NCBI GenBank assembly: GCA_016719295.1 | Contig: JADKAF010000001.1 | Location: 6,262,001-6,326,000 of the forward strand | From: Planctomycetota bacterium | GTDB lineage: Bacteria > Planctomycetota > UBA1135 > JADKAF01 | Length of the DNA stretch: 64,000 nucleotides | Direction of reading: 5' to 3' | In this document: positions 17,025 through 25,237 of the stretch, one piece after another | Layout: each line of letters opens with the position of its first letter | How positions within the stretch are numbered: the stretch's first letter is position 1 | Position numbers and translations under genes: made by a program | Notes under the pieces: generated by a model | Seen by the model: the letters and a program-made list of their open reading frames with translations, nothing else | What the model was told of the DNA's origin: nothing | Database searches by the model: none

Positions 17025-18982
17025 CCGAGAACACCGATCCTCGCCCCGAGCCCCTCGATCTGGCCTCGCGCGACCGCGTCGCCGCGCGTCGCGAGGAGCT
17101 GCTGCGCCTCTTCCCCGAGGTCGCGACCGAGGGGGGGCGCATCGACTTCGAGAGATTGAAGCTGGCCCTCGGCGAGCAGGTCGATGTCGGGCGAGAGCGC
17201 TATGGGTTGAACTGGCCGGGCAAGGCCGAGGCCTTTCGTGCCACCCAGCGACCGAGTCTGGCGACGCTGCGTCCTTGTCCGGAAGAGAGCGTCGACTTCG
17301 ACACGACGCAGAACTTGATCATCGAGGGGGACAACCTGGAGGTCCTGAAGCTCTTGGAGAAGAGCTACCTCGGGAAGGTGAAGATGATCTACATCGATCC
17401 GCCGTACAACACGGGGAACGATTTCATCTATCCCGACAACTACGCGGAGTCGCTGCAGACGTATCTGGAGTACACGGGGCAGGTGGATTCGGAGCGACGG
17501 AGATTCGGAACTAACACGGAGGCGGAAGGTCGCTTTCACTCAAGGTGGCTGAGCATGATGTACCCGCGCCTTGTTATCGCGAGAAACCTTCTGCGAGAAG
17601 ACGGAGTGATCATGGTCAGCATCGACGACAATGAGATGCGGAACATTCTCTGCGTGATGGATGAGGTCTTTGGCGAAGCTAATCGCTGCGGCGTCTTCGT
17701 TTGGGAGAAAAAGCGTAAGCCGTCTTTCTTGAGTGCCCAGATGGGTAGCGTTACTGAATATGTAGTTGCCTATGCGAGGGCGCGCGATCATGCAGGGGCC
17801 TTTGTCCACGGAAAGGTCGAGGACGGCAAGATGTACCCATTCAACAACGCTGGCAATGCGGTTACAACTCTCGTCTTTCCCGCAAACTCGGTGAGGTTTG
17901 GTTTCGAGGTGGGGAGCTTCGAGCCTCAGGATATGTCGAAGGATAATATTCGCGCGGAACTCTTGGATCCAGTTTCTGTGCGGGGATGGCGAAACGAGGG
18001 CGCATTCCGCATGAGGGGAGAGTGGCGATACTCTCAGGAGAGGCTTGACGCGTTTTGCGCGGCCGGAGAGGAGATCGTGATCCGAAGGGCCCCCTTCCGG
18101 CCAAACTACGTCAATCGCAGTGACCGTGATAAGAAAATGTCTAATCTGTTCACGGCAAAGGGGATGGGATGTGCGACGTATGAGGATGCGACGGAGGAAA
18201 TGCGGGAGCTCTTCGGCCTCGACGTCATGGAGTATCCGAAGCCAGAAGGGCTAATTCGAATCTTGCTGGGTGCCGTTCTTCAGCCCGGTGATCTGGCCTT
18301 GGACTTCTTCGCGGGGTCTGGCACCACGGCGGCCGCGGTGATGGGTCTTAATGACGGCGATCAGGGTGCCCGTCGATTTATCTTGATTCAGCTCCCTGAG
18401 CCAACCCGAACTAGGCGAGAGGACGGTTCGTACCTTGATAGTGAGGCGTGGCGAGCTGGATACTCCACAATAGCGGAGATCACGAAGGAGCGGGTGCGCC
18501 GTGTGATAGGGAAGATGAAAAGCCAAGCTCTGGGGGCTCTGGGAGCGGAGGAGGAATGCTCCGCCGCAACCGGCTTTCGAGTCTTCAAGCTCGACGCCTC
18601 GGGCTTTAAGCCCTGGCAGGCAGGCCAAAGCAAGGACGCCCCGGGCCTCCAGCGCCAGATCGAAGACGACCTCGACAACGTCCTCCCCGACCGGACGGAA
18701 CTCGATCTGCTGTACGAGATCTTGCTGAAGGACGGCCTCGAGCTGACGACGCCGATCCAGGTGCTCGATCTCTGCGGATTCCGCGTTCACAGCATCGGCG
18801 AGGGCACCTTGCTGCTCTGTCTCCAGGAGGAGCTCAGCCTTGACCTCGTCCGAGCGATGGCCGACTTGAAACCGCAGCGTGTCGTTTGCCTCGATCGCGG
18901 CTTCGCGGGGAACGACCAGCTCAAGGTCAACGCCGCGAAGATCTTTCAGACGTGTGGTGTGGAGAAGTTCAAGACCGTGTAG
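17021..18982 (+). CDS. mod: Type III restriction-modification DNA methyltransferase (Mod), beta-class N6-adenine
   Basis: 653 aa. The catalytic motif IV DPPYNTGND (D126-Y129) precedes the AdoMet-binding motif I FFAGSGTTAAA (F430 region); this order defines the beta class used by type III Mod subunits. The segment between them is the expected target-recognition region. It is visibly less GC-rich than the flanks (about 53% by hand count over 17701-17880, against 78% in the block 17041-17100), which suggests exchange by recombination. Mod methylates one strand of an asymmetric site and guides Res. It overlaps the Snf2 gene by four bases and is followed after two bases by the nucleotidyltransferase gene. 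Confidence 0.93.
   Translation: MTENTDPRPEPLDLASRDRVAARREELLRLFPEVATEGGRIDFERLKLALGEQVDVGRERYGLNWPGKAEAFRATQRPSLATLRPCPEESVDFDTTQNLIIEGDNLEVLKLLEKSYLGKVKMIYIDPPYNTGNDFIYPDNYAESLQTYLEYTGQVDSERRRFGTNTEAEGRFHSRWLSMMYPRLVIARNLLREDGVIMVSIDDNEMRNILCVMDEVFGEANRCGVFVWEKKRKPSFLSAQMGSVTEYVVAYARARDHAGAFVHGKVEDGKMYPFNNAGNAVTTLVFPANSVRFGFEVGSFEPQDMSKDNIRAELLDPVSVRGWRNEGAFRMRGEWRYSQERLDAFCAAGEEIVIRRAPFRPNYVNRSDRDKKMSNLFTAKGMGCATYEDATEEMRELFGLDVMEYPKPEGLIRILLGAVLQPGDLALDFFAGSGTTAAAVMGLNDGDQGARRFILIQLPEPTRTRREDGSYLDSEAWRAGYSTIAEITKERVRRVIGKMKSQALGALGAEEECSAATGFRVFKLDASGFKPWQAGQSKDAPGLQRQIEDDLDNVLPDRTELDLLYEILLKDGLELTTPIQVLDLCGFRVHSIGEGTLLLCLQEELSLDLVRAMADLKPQRVVCLDRGFAGNDQLKVNAAKIFQTCGVEKFKTV
17480..18540 (+). 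other. Lower-GC mosaic segment inside mod (probable target-recognition region)
   Basis: Codons here often end in A or T (for example the runs around 17941-17960 and 18121-18140), unlike sequence on either side, where third positions are nearly all G or C. The change begins a little after the DPPY motif and ends past the FAGSGTT motif. Boundaries are approximate and read by eye. Confidence 0.6.
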
Positions 18983-18984
18983 CC

Positions 18985-19422
18985 ATGGCGATCCCGGAAC
19001 TCGACGATGTAGGTCTCTTGCCGCAGGGCGTACATGCTTGCACCTTGCAGGAGCTCGCGGATCGCTTTCGTGGCACGGGCTTCTCGGGTACGCGCGGGCG
19101 GCTCGTGCAGCGGCTGGAGCGCTACCTGCAGGAGCTGCGCGAGACGGGGCTCGTCGCCTGGGTTGCCATCGATGGGAGTTTTGTGACCGCGAAGGTCGAC
19201 CCGGGGGACATCGATCTCGTTGTTGTGCTCCGATCCGACTGCGACATCAGTCGGATCGCCATCACGCCGGCCCTGTCGAGAAAATGGGTCGCGAAGCACT
19301 ACGAGTTCGACGCCATGGTTGCCGTCGAGGGAACGAATACCTGTGCGGGGCACCTGCAGTACTTCGAGCAGGTGAAGAATCGACCCGGACTAACGAAGGG
19401 CATCTTGCAGGTGGTTCCATGA
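18985..19422 (+). CDS. DUF6932-like protein with nucleotidyltransferase signature
   Basis: 145 aa. The N terminus IPELDDVGLLPQGVHACTL is typical of the DUF6932 family. The core IDGSFVTAKVDPGDIDLVVV carries the Pol-beta nucleotidyltransferase signature G64-S65, then nine residues, then D75-x-D77, so a minimal catalytic site appears intact. Minimal nucleotidyltransferases of this fold act as antitoxins that NMP- or AMP-ylate their targets (MntA type), or have unknown roles. The gene starts two bases after mod and overlaps the 344-aa gene by four bases (ATGA). I infer a two-gene cassette inserted between mod and res. Catalysis is unproven. Confidence 0.75.
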   Translation: MAIPELDDVGLLPQGVHACTLQELADRFRGTGFSGTRGRLVQRLERYLQELRETGLVAWVAIDGSFVTAKVDPGDIDLVVVLRSDCDISRIAITPALSRKWVAKHYEFDAMVAVEGTNTCAGHLQYFEQVKNRPGLTKGILQVVP

Positions 19423-20453
19423 GCAGCGCCGAGGAGTTGGGACAAGCGCTTCAGCAGCTGGCGAGGATGTACCAGGCTCTCCACGCGCTCAGCGTCGAGA
19501 TGCTGCCGAAGAATCGGGACAGCTACGTGGTCCTCGCCGAAGGGCCGCTCGAGGAGATTCGCCGGCTCGAAGCCGTGATTTCGGAGCGCTCGAACCGTGC
19601 GATCGCGGAAGCAGGTGAAGCTGATCTCTGGCTCCGGATCGATGGACCAGGCCTGAGTTGGCCCTCCGCTCCTTCGTCTGTGCTGACGACCTTCTTGGAT
19701 ACTCTGCGGAAGGGCGTACAGTCGGCTGCCGAGTGGATTCTGAATGGTTCGCTCTCGACGCGACCGACGAAGCGACTGTTGCGCGCTTGTGACTTTCGCG
19801 TCAGCAGCTTGCAGCCGGGAAGTGTGCAGGTTGGCGTCTCGCTGCCTCTGCCGGAGCGAGGGACGGTGCGCGATGAGCTGGACGCGGCCATCGATCAGGC
19901 AATCGGAAGTGCGCTGCATGCCTATCTCGAGGCCGCTTGCTGGGCGGGCGACGCTGCCGATGGGGATGCGCCCACGGGGACCGTGGCCGATCCCGAACTG
20001 CGGCGGCTCTTGCTGACGGAGATCAAGCGCCTCGTACCTCGGCCGCGAGGCTCCGTGGAGCGCGTCGAGCTCTCGGGCCGCGGTCTGCGTGGGCGACGAG
20101 CAATCCTCACGCGCGAAACGCACAAGCGGATCGATCGGGCGCTCGATTCGCGAGAGACCGCGCAGGCCTTCGCGTACGAAGGAGAGCTGCGGGAGATCGA
20201 TCTCGACGAGCGGACCTTCACGTTGCGCAATGATTTCGTCCCCGAGTCGGAGCGCCTGCAGGTCTTCAGCGTGCCGTGCTCGTTCGAAGAGGCGTTGCGG
20301 CCCTCCGCCATCGAGGCCTTGGACCGTCGCGTGCGCGTCTCTGGAGAGCTCACGCCGCGCCCCGGCCGCGGCCCGAAGGCGGGCAAGCTGCACGTCACGC
20401 GCTTGGTGATCCTGGATGAAGAGGAATCCGATCCTCTACAAGACCCACGATGA
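19419..20453 (+). CDS. Unrecognised 344-aa partner of the DUF6932-like protein
   Basis: The ATG overlaps the stop of the nucleotidyltransferase-like gene, and the TGA overlaps the res ATG (ATGA at both ends), so this gene is firmly inside the operon. Soluble, with no membrane segment. It has an N-terminal helical part (EELGQALQQLARMYQALHAL), a middle part with LQPGSVQVGVSLPLPE, and a C-terminal beta-rich part (AYEGELREIDLDERTFTLRN, FSVPCSFEEAL, DRRVRVSGELTPRPG). I do not recognise the family. The C-terminal layout resembles small beta-barrel binding modules. It may be a substrate-recognition or toxin-like partner of the preceding protein, or a specificity accessory of the restriction system; the sequence alone does not decide. 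Confidence 0.7.
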   Translation: MSSAEELGQALQQLARMYQALHALSVEMLPKNRDSYVVLAEGPLEEIRRLEAVISERSNRAIAEAGEADLWLRIDGPGLSWPSAPSSVLTTFLDTLRKGVQSAAEWILNGSLSTRPTKRLLRACDFRVSSLQPGSVQVGVSLPLPERGTVRDELDAAIDQAIGSALHAYLEAACWAGDAADGDAPTGTVADPELRRLLLTEIKRLVPRPRGSVERVELSGRGLRGRRAILTRETHKRIDRALDSRETAQAFAYEGELREIDLDERTFTLRNDFVPESERLQVFSVPCSFEEALRPSAIEALDRRVRVSGELTPRPGRGPKAGKLHVTRLVILDEEESDPLQDPR

Positions 20454-23449
20454 CGCTCCAGCTCCAGTACGACAGCCATCAGCCGTTTCAGCTCGAGGCC
20501 GTGCAAGCGGTCCTCGATCTCTTCGAAGGCCAGCCGCGGAACGAGCCCCAGTACGCGCCGATCCAGCACCGCGGCTTCGGTGGCCTGTACGCGGGCCAGA
20601 GCTACGACGAGGGAGGAGTCGGCAACCAACTCGTCCTGGACGACGAGAGGCTGCGAGCCAACACCCGCGAGGTCCAGGAGCGGAACGCGATCGAAGTCGC
20701 CGCACCGACGGCCCCGCTCTCCTGTTGGGAGCTGCTCGATGTTCCAGCAGATCTGCGGCGGAGGTGCCCGCACTTCTCGGTCGAGATGGAGACCGGGACG
20801 GGCAAGACGTACGTCTACCTTCGCACGATTCGCGAGCTGGCGCGGCGCTACGGCTTCTCGAAGTTCGTGATCGTCGTGCCCAGCGTGGCGATCCGCGAAG
20901 GTGTGCTGAGCAGCTTGCGGGCGACGTGGGCTCATTTCCGCGACCTCTTCGAGAATCAACCCTGCGAGTACTCCGTATACGACGCGAAGGACTTGAACCG
21001 CGTCGCCCAGTTCGCTCGCAGCCCGAGCTTGCAGATCCTCGTCATCAACATCGATGCCTTTCGGAAGTACGTCGTGGAGGATGAGGGCGCCTCCTCGAAG
21101 GGCAACGTGATCTACAAGGAGACGGATCGGCTGAACGGAAGGGCGCCCATCGAGTTCCTTCAGGCCGCGCGTCCCATCGTGATCATCGACGAGCCGCAAA
21201 GCGTCGATAGCACCGAGAAGGCGCAGGAGGCGATTCAGCGCCTGAATCCGCTCTGCACCCTGCGCTACTCGGCGACGCACCGCAACGCGCACGAGCTGGT
21301 GTATCGGCTCGATCCGATTCGCGCCTTCGAGCTCGGTCTCGTGAAGAAGATCGTCGTCGCCAGCGTCACGGGCGGAGGGGCGGGCAACGAGCCTTTCGTG
21401 CGCGTCGAGCGAGTGGAGTACGAGAAGGGTTTGAAGGCCAAGCTGCGCATCCACAAGAAAGGCAAGGACGGCCCTCGCGAGGGGCCCGTCACGGTGAAGT
21501 ACGGCGACGACCTCTTCCTGAAGTCCGATGAGCTCGAGTGCTACCGGCACGGTTTTTCGGTCACGGAGATCAGCGCGGCCCCCGACGATCCTGAGCGGCG
21601 CTTCGTGAAGCTCGGCAGCCGGGTGCTCAAGGAGGGCGAGGAGATCGGGGGACGCCGGGACGACATCTGGCGCGTGCAGATCCGCGAGACGGTGCAGCGG
21701 CACCTCGACAAAGAGCTCCAGCTCGCCGGCCGAGGCCTCAAGGTTCTGAGCCTCTTCTTCCTCGACTCCGTCGCAAACTACCGCGTGCATGGCGCCGAGG
21801 AACCGCGCGGTCCGTTCGCCCTGGCAATCGAGGAGATCCTCTCGGAGTTCGCCAAGGATGCGAAGTACCGGACGTTGAGCTGGCTCAGCCTTCCGGTGCA
21901 TACGCTGCACGACGGCTACTTCGCGAAGGACGACAAGAAGGGCCTGAAGGATTCTCGGGAGGGCCGGGAGACGAAGGACGATGAGTCGGCCTTCGAGCTC
22001 ATCATGCAGTCGAAGGAGCGCCTGCTCGGTCTGGATGTACCCTTGCGCTTCCTCTTCAGCCACTCCGCGCTGCGCGAGGGTTGGGACAATCCCAATGTCT
22101 TCCAGATCTGTACGCTGAATGCGACGCAGAGCACGCAGAAGAAGCGTCAGGAGATCGGGCGCGGTCTGCGCCTGCCGGTGGATCAGGAGGGGCGGCGTGT
22201 GCGAGACGAGGGCGTGAACCGCCTCTCCGTGATCGCGAACGAGAGCTACGAAGCGTTCGCGAAGAAGCTCCAGGGCGAGTACGAGCAGGAATGCGGCGTA
22301 ACCTTCGGCAGGATCCCGCTCGTCGCGCTGGCCAGGCTCACGCGAGAGGTCGACGGAAAGCTGCAGCCAATCGGGCGCGTCGAGGCGCAGGTGCTGCACG
22401 AGGCCCTCGTCGCGGGCGGAATGCTGGACGCAGGGGGGCGGCTCTTGCCGGCGTTCCGGCCAGAGGCCGACGGTTTCGCGCTGGCACTCCCGGGGAGCCA
22501 TGCGGATCTCGCGCCAGCGGTGGTCGATCTCCTGCAGACCTATCGCCTCGAGCGGCACATCCAGCCAGAGAGCGACAAGCGCGTGAACCGACTGCGCAAG
22601 GAGGTCCAGCTCGGAGCGGACTTCCAGGCGCTCTGGGAGCGGATCCAGGCGCGCACGACTTATCGCGTGGAGTTCGAGACCGCGAAGCTGATCGACCGTG
22701 CCGCGAATGCCGTTCGCCACATGTCGCCGATCTTGCCGCGCAAAGTGGACGTGAAGGCCGCGAAGCTCGACGTAACGAGAGCTGGTCTGAAGTCGCAGCA
22801 GATCGCCGCGCGCGAAGAGCAGCCGCGCTACGGAACGCCGTTCATGCCGGATATCCTGAGCTACTTGCAGGATCGAACCGAGCTCACCCGTGCCACGCTG
22901 GCCAGCATCTTGAGGAAGTCCGGGCGACTGGGCGATGCGTTCGTCGATCCGCAGCGCTTTCTAGATGCCGTCGTCGCCGCGATCAGCCATGAGATGCACG
23001 AGGTGATCGTCGAGGGCGTGCGCTACGAGAAGCTCGATCCCGAGCGTCCCGACGCCGTATGGGAGATGACCCGCTTCGAGAGTGAGGAACTCATCGACTA
23101 CTTGCGTGCGCAGGAGGTGGAAGCCAAGAAAGGGCTCTATGACTACGTGCTCTGCGACAGTCAGACCGAGCGTGCGTTCGCCCGAGGACTGAACGCGCGA
23201 GAAGACATCCGACTCTTCGTGAAGCTGCCGCGTTGGTTCACGGTCGACACGCCGGTCGGAACGTACAACCCGGACTGGGCCATCGTGAAGGAGGAGCGCA
23301 CGACGCTCTATCTCGTGCGCGAGACCAAGGCCAACCGGAATCTGCTCGACCTGCGATCCAGCGAAGCCCGTAAGGCGAAGTGTGGTAAGCGACACTTCGA
23401 TGAGCTGGGCGTCGACTTCAAGATCGCGGCGAGTGCCGATGAAGTCTGA
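20450..23449 (+). CDS. res: Type III restriction endonuclease subunit R (Res): helicase plus PD-(D/E)xK nuclease
   Basis: 999 aa, normal length for Res. SF2 motor: Walker A METGTGKTYV (K119), motif II as DEPQ (247-250) as usual for type III Res, motif III LRYSATH, and motif VI QEIGRGLRLP. The C-terminal nuclease follows the PD-(D/E)xK pattern, with NPDWA (D942) and ETKA (E958, K960). All catalytic residues are present, so restriction should be active. Res needs Mod for site recognition and uses ATP to communicate between two sites. It is the last gene of the operon, joined by a 4-base overlap. It converges on an acyltransferase gene with only 27 bases between stops. Confidence 0.93.
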   Translation: MTLQLQYDSHQPFQLEAVQAVLDLFEGQPRNEPQYAPIQHRGFGGLYAGQSYDEGGVGNQLVLDDERLRANTREVQERNAIEVAAPTAPLSCWELLDVPADLRRRCPHFSVEMETGTGKTYVYLRTIRELARRYGFSKFVIVVPSVAIREGVLSSLRATWAHFRDLFENQPCEYSVYDAKDLNRVAQFARSPSLQILVINIDAFRKYVVEDEGASSKGNVIYKETDRLNGRAPIEFLQAARPIVIIDEPQSVDSTEKAQEAIQRLNPLCTLRYSATHRNAHELVYRLDPIRAFELGLVKKIVVASVTGGGAGNEPFVRVERVEYEKGLKAKLRIHKKGKDGPREGPVTVKYGDDLFLKSDELECYRHGFSVTEISAAPDDPERRFVKLGSRVLKEGEEIGGRRDDIWRVQIRETVQRHLDKELQLAGRGLKVLSLFFLDSVANYRVHGAEEPRGPFALAIEEILSEFAKDAKYRTLSWLSLPVHTLHDGYFAKDDKKGLKDSREGRETKDDESAFELIMQSKERLLGLDVPLRFLFSHSALREGWDNPNVFQICTLNATQSTQKKRQEIGRGLRLPVDQEGRRVRDEGVNRLSVIANESYEAFAKKLQGEYEQECGVTFGRIPLVALARLTREVDGKLQPIGRVEAQVLHEALVAGGMLDAGGRLLPAFRPEADGFALALPGSHADLAPAVVDLLQTYRLERHIQPESDKRVNRLRKEVQLGADFQALWERIQARTTYRVEFETAKLIDRAANAVRHMSPILPRKVDVKAAKLDVTRAGLKSQQIAAREEQPRYGTPFMPDILSYLQDRTELTRATLASILRKSGRLGDAFVDPQRFLDAVVAAISHEMHEVIVEGVRYEKLDPERPDAVWEMTRFESEELIDYLRAQEVEAKKGLYDYVLCDSQTERAFARGLNAREDIRLFVKLPRWFTVDTPVGTYNPDWAIVKEERTTLYLVRETKANRNLLDLRSSEARKAKCGKRHFDELGVDFKIAASADEV

Positions 23450-23476
23450 CCGGCAGTCTGCAGTCGCCCTCGCGGT

Positions 23477-24682
23477 TCACACCTTCCACACGATCCCACG
23501 CCGCCAGAGCAGCCACAGGATCCCGAACCACATCGCCACCCAAGCGAGCGCGTACGCGAGCGACGCGAGGTAGGGCTCGCCGAGCGGCGCGAAGACGCCG
23601 CGATAGAGCGCTTGCTGCAGCGAGAGCGACTTCCCGTCCGCGCCGGTGACGGTGATCAAGCGTCCGATCGTGCGCGCGAGCAGCGCGCTGCCGACGAAGA
23701 CGAGCAGAGCGTTCACTCCGTAGATCTGCAAGGGGCGGAGCCAACGCGCGCCGCGCGGCCGCTCGCTCGCGAGCAGGAAGAGTGCCAGGCCGCTGGTCGC
23801 GATGCCGCCGGTCCAGAGTGCATAGCTGCTCGTCCAGAGCGGCTTGTTGATCGGGAAGACTGAGCCCCACACGGCACCCGCCGCCATGAGCAGGGCGCCG
23901 CGGACGAGCAGGAGCTGCAGCTTCTCGGCGCTCGGGCGCGAGCTCGCGAGCACGCGTCCCATCGCGACGCCGAGCAGCGTCGTCGCGAGCGCGCCGATCG
24001 TGCTCAGCAGTCCCTCGGGGTCGTAGAGGCCGCGCGTCGAGGACCACACGTGGTCGCCGAAGAGCGTGCGATCGAGCCAACCCGCGAGATGATCGCCCTT
24101 GCTGTTCCAATCGGGAGCTCCGCCGTCGGGGGTCGGGCAGAGGCCGAGGAGCGGCCAGTAGGCGAGCAAGCACCCCGCGAGCACCGCGAGCTGTGTACGC
24201 GGGCTCGTCGTGAGGAAGAGCGTCGCCGCGAGCGCATAGCAGACGCCGATCCGCTGCAGCACGCCGGGGAAGCGCAGCTCGAGCAGCGGCGCGAAGAGGT
24301 CGCGTCCCTCGACGAAGGTGATCAGCGGGAACGCCGCGAGGAAGAGGCCGATCGCGATCAGCGCGAGCGCGCGGCGCAGCACGCGCGACAGGAGCTCCGC
24401 GAGGCTGGCACCGCGCTCCTTCGCGCGGCCGAGCGCCGGCACGATCGCCACGCCGACGGCGAAGAGGAAGCTCGGGAAGACCAGGTCGGCGAAGGTGCAG
24501 CCGTGCCACGCGGCGTGGCGCAGCGGCGCATAGACGTGGCCCCAGTCGCCCGGGTTGTTCACCAGGATCATGCCCGCGATGGTGAGGCCGCGGAGCGCAT
24601 CGAGCGCGAGCCAGCGCGATGTCGTGCGCGGGGCGGCACTCGACTCCGGAAGGCTTGAGGGTTCGGACGGCTCGGCGGTCAC
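23477..24682 (-). CDS. DUF5009 / HGSNAT-like multi-pass membrane acyltransferase
   Basis: 401 aa with about 10 hydrophobic segments. The opening LALDALRGLTIAGMILVNNPG and HAAWHGCTFADLVFPSFLF are the signature of the DUF5009/COG4299 family, homologous to heparan-alpha-glucosaminide N-acetyltransferase. The conserved His of the HGCTFADL segment is the expected acyl carrier. VLQRIGVCYALA, WNSKGDHLAGWLDRTLFG and YDPEGLLSTI are further family blocks. It probably acetylates a periplasmic glycan sugar using cytoplasmic acetyl-CoA across the inner membrane. It is the last of several minus-strand genes; no glycan-processing enzyme is next to it, so the substrate is open. Confidence 0.88.
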   Translation of the reverse strand: MTAEPSEPSSLPESSAAPRTTSRWLALDALRGLTIAGMILVNNPGDWGHVYAPLRHAAWHGCTFADLVFPSFLFAVGVAIVPALGRAKERGASLAELLSRVLRRALALIAIGLFLAAFPLITFVEGRDLFAPLLELRFPGVLQRIGVCYALAATLFLTTSPRTQLAVLAGCLLAYWPLLGLCPTPDGGAPDWNSKGDHLAGWLDRTLFGDHVWSSTRGLYDPEGLLSTIGALATTLLGVAMGRVLASSRPSAEKLQLLLVRGALLMAAGAVWGSVFPINKPLWTSSYALWTGGIATSGLALFLLASERPRGARWLRPLQIYGVNALLVFVGSALLARTIGRLITVTGADGKSLSLQQALYRGVFAPLGEPYLASLAYALAWVAMWFGILWLLWRRGIVWKV

Positions 24683-24751
24683 GCGATGGCTCGGCAGGGG
24701 GCGCGGAGCATAGCCCGCGCGCGCGCCGATCGCGACGGAAGTGGGCGAGCT

Positions 24752-24973
24752 TCAGCGCTGGGCGTCGAGGGCTCGCTGCTGCTCCGTGCGAAGCTGCGCG
24801 ACCAGGTCGCCGACGCGGTTGGCTTCGCCGAGTCCTGCTCGAGGAGCTCGGCGAGGGGACTGGGTGCGCAGAGCTTCCTCCACGAGCGCGATCCGTAGGG
24901 CCGTGCTGTGGTCCGCCGCGTGCCTGCTGCGCGCGATGGCTTCAGCAGCAGACGCATGCTGGCTGGTGAGCAT
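24752..24973 (-). CDS. Small hypothetical protein, 73 aa
   Basis: ATG at 24973, six bases after the stop of the 53-aa membrane protein. The second half is helical and amphipathic (ANRVGDLVAQLRTEQQRALD), consistent with a short coiled coil; no membrane segment is seen. The family is not recognised. The tight spacing suggests co-expression with the upstream 53-aa gene. It could be fortuitous, as other frames are open here too. Confidence 0.4.
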   Translation of the reverse strand: MLTSQHASAAEAIARSRHAADHSTALRIALVEEALRTQSPRRAPRAGLGEANRVGDLVAQLRTEQQRALDAQR

Positions 24974-24979
24974 GGAGGC

Positions 24980-25141
24980 TCAGAGCATGGCCATCGAGTG
25001 CAGGCACGATCGAAGGCAGTCGAAGGCGAGCTCCAAGAGCCGAGAGAAGAGCAGGATGGAGCTGAGGGCGAGCACGAAGACCGTTCCGATGCAGGCTCCG
25101 ATGCGGAAGGCCGCCCACCTTTGGTTCCAGTGCTTCGTCAT
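24980..25141 (-). CDS. Tiny single-pass membrane protein, 53 aa
   Basis: The frame ATG 25141 to TGA 24980 has one hydrophobic helix (GTVFVLALSSILLFSRLL) after a short basic, Trp-containing N terminus (TKHWNQRWAAF) and three cysteines. It lies 96 bases downstream of the large beta-domain gene and just before the 73-aa gene, so all three may be one transcript. The composition is that of a real small membrane protein. Function unknown. Confidence 0.5.
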   Translation of the reverse strand: MTKHWNQRWAAFRIGACIGTVFVLALSSILLFSRLLELAFDCLRSCLHSMAML

Positions 25142-25237
25142 CTCGTCACCTGCCTCGCCATGCGTCCGCTCGCCGGATCGCCCTGCGCCCGAGCTCGCGG
25201 ACCGGCGAGGAAGGCAGCTGCTCCCGGCCCGCAGCGA

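Noticed and set aside
19922..22720. 932-codon open frame on the minus strand
   Set aside because: It is antisense to res, whose helicase and nuclease motifs are complete; long antisense frames are expected at this GC content, and this one has no recognisable domain.
14142..23449. Classification of the defence operon as DISARM or BREX
   Set aside because: Snf2 and methyltransferase genes occur in these, but drmA, drmB, drmC, pglZ and brx-type genes are absent, and Mod/Res are of type III form.
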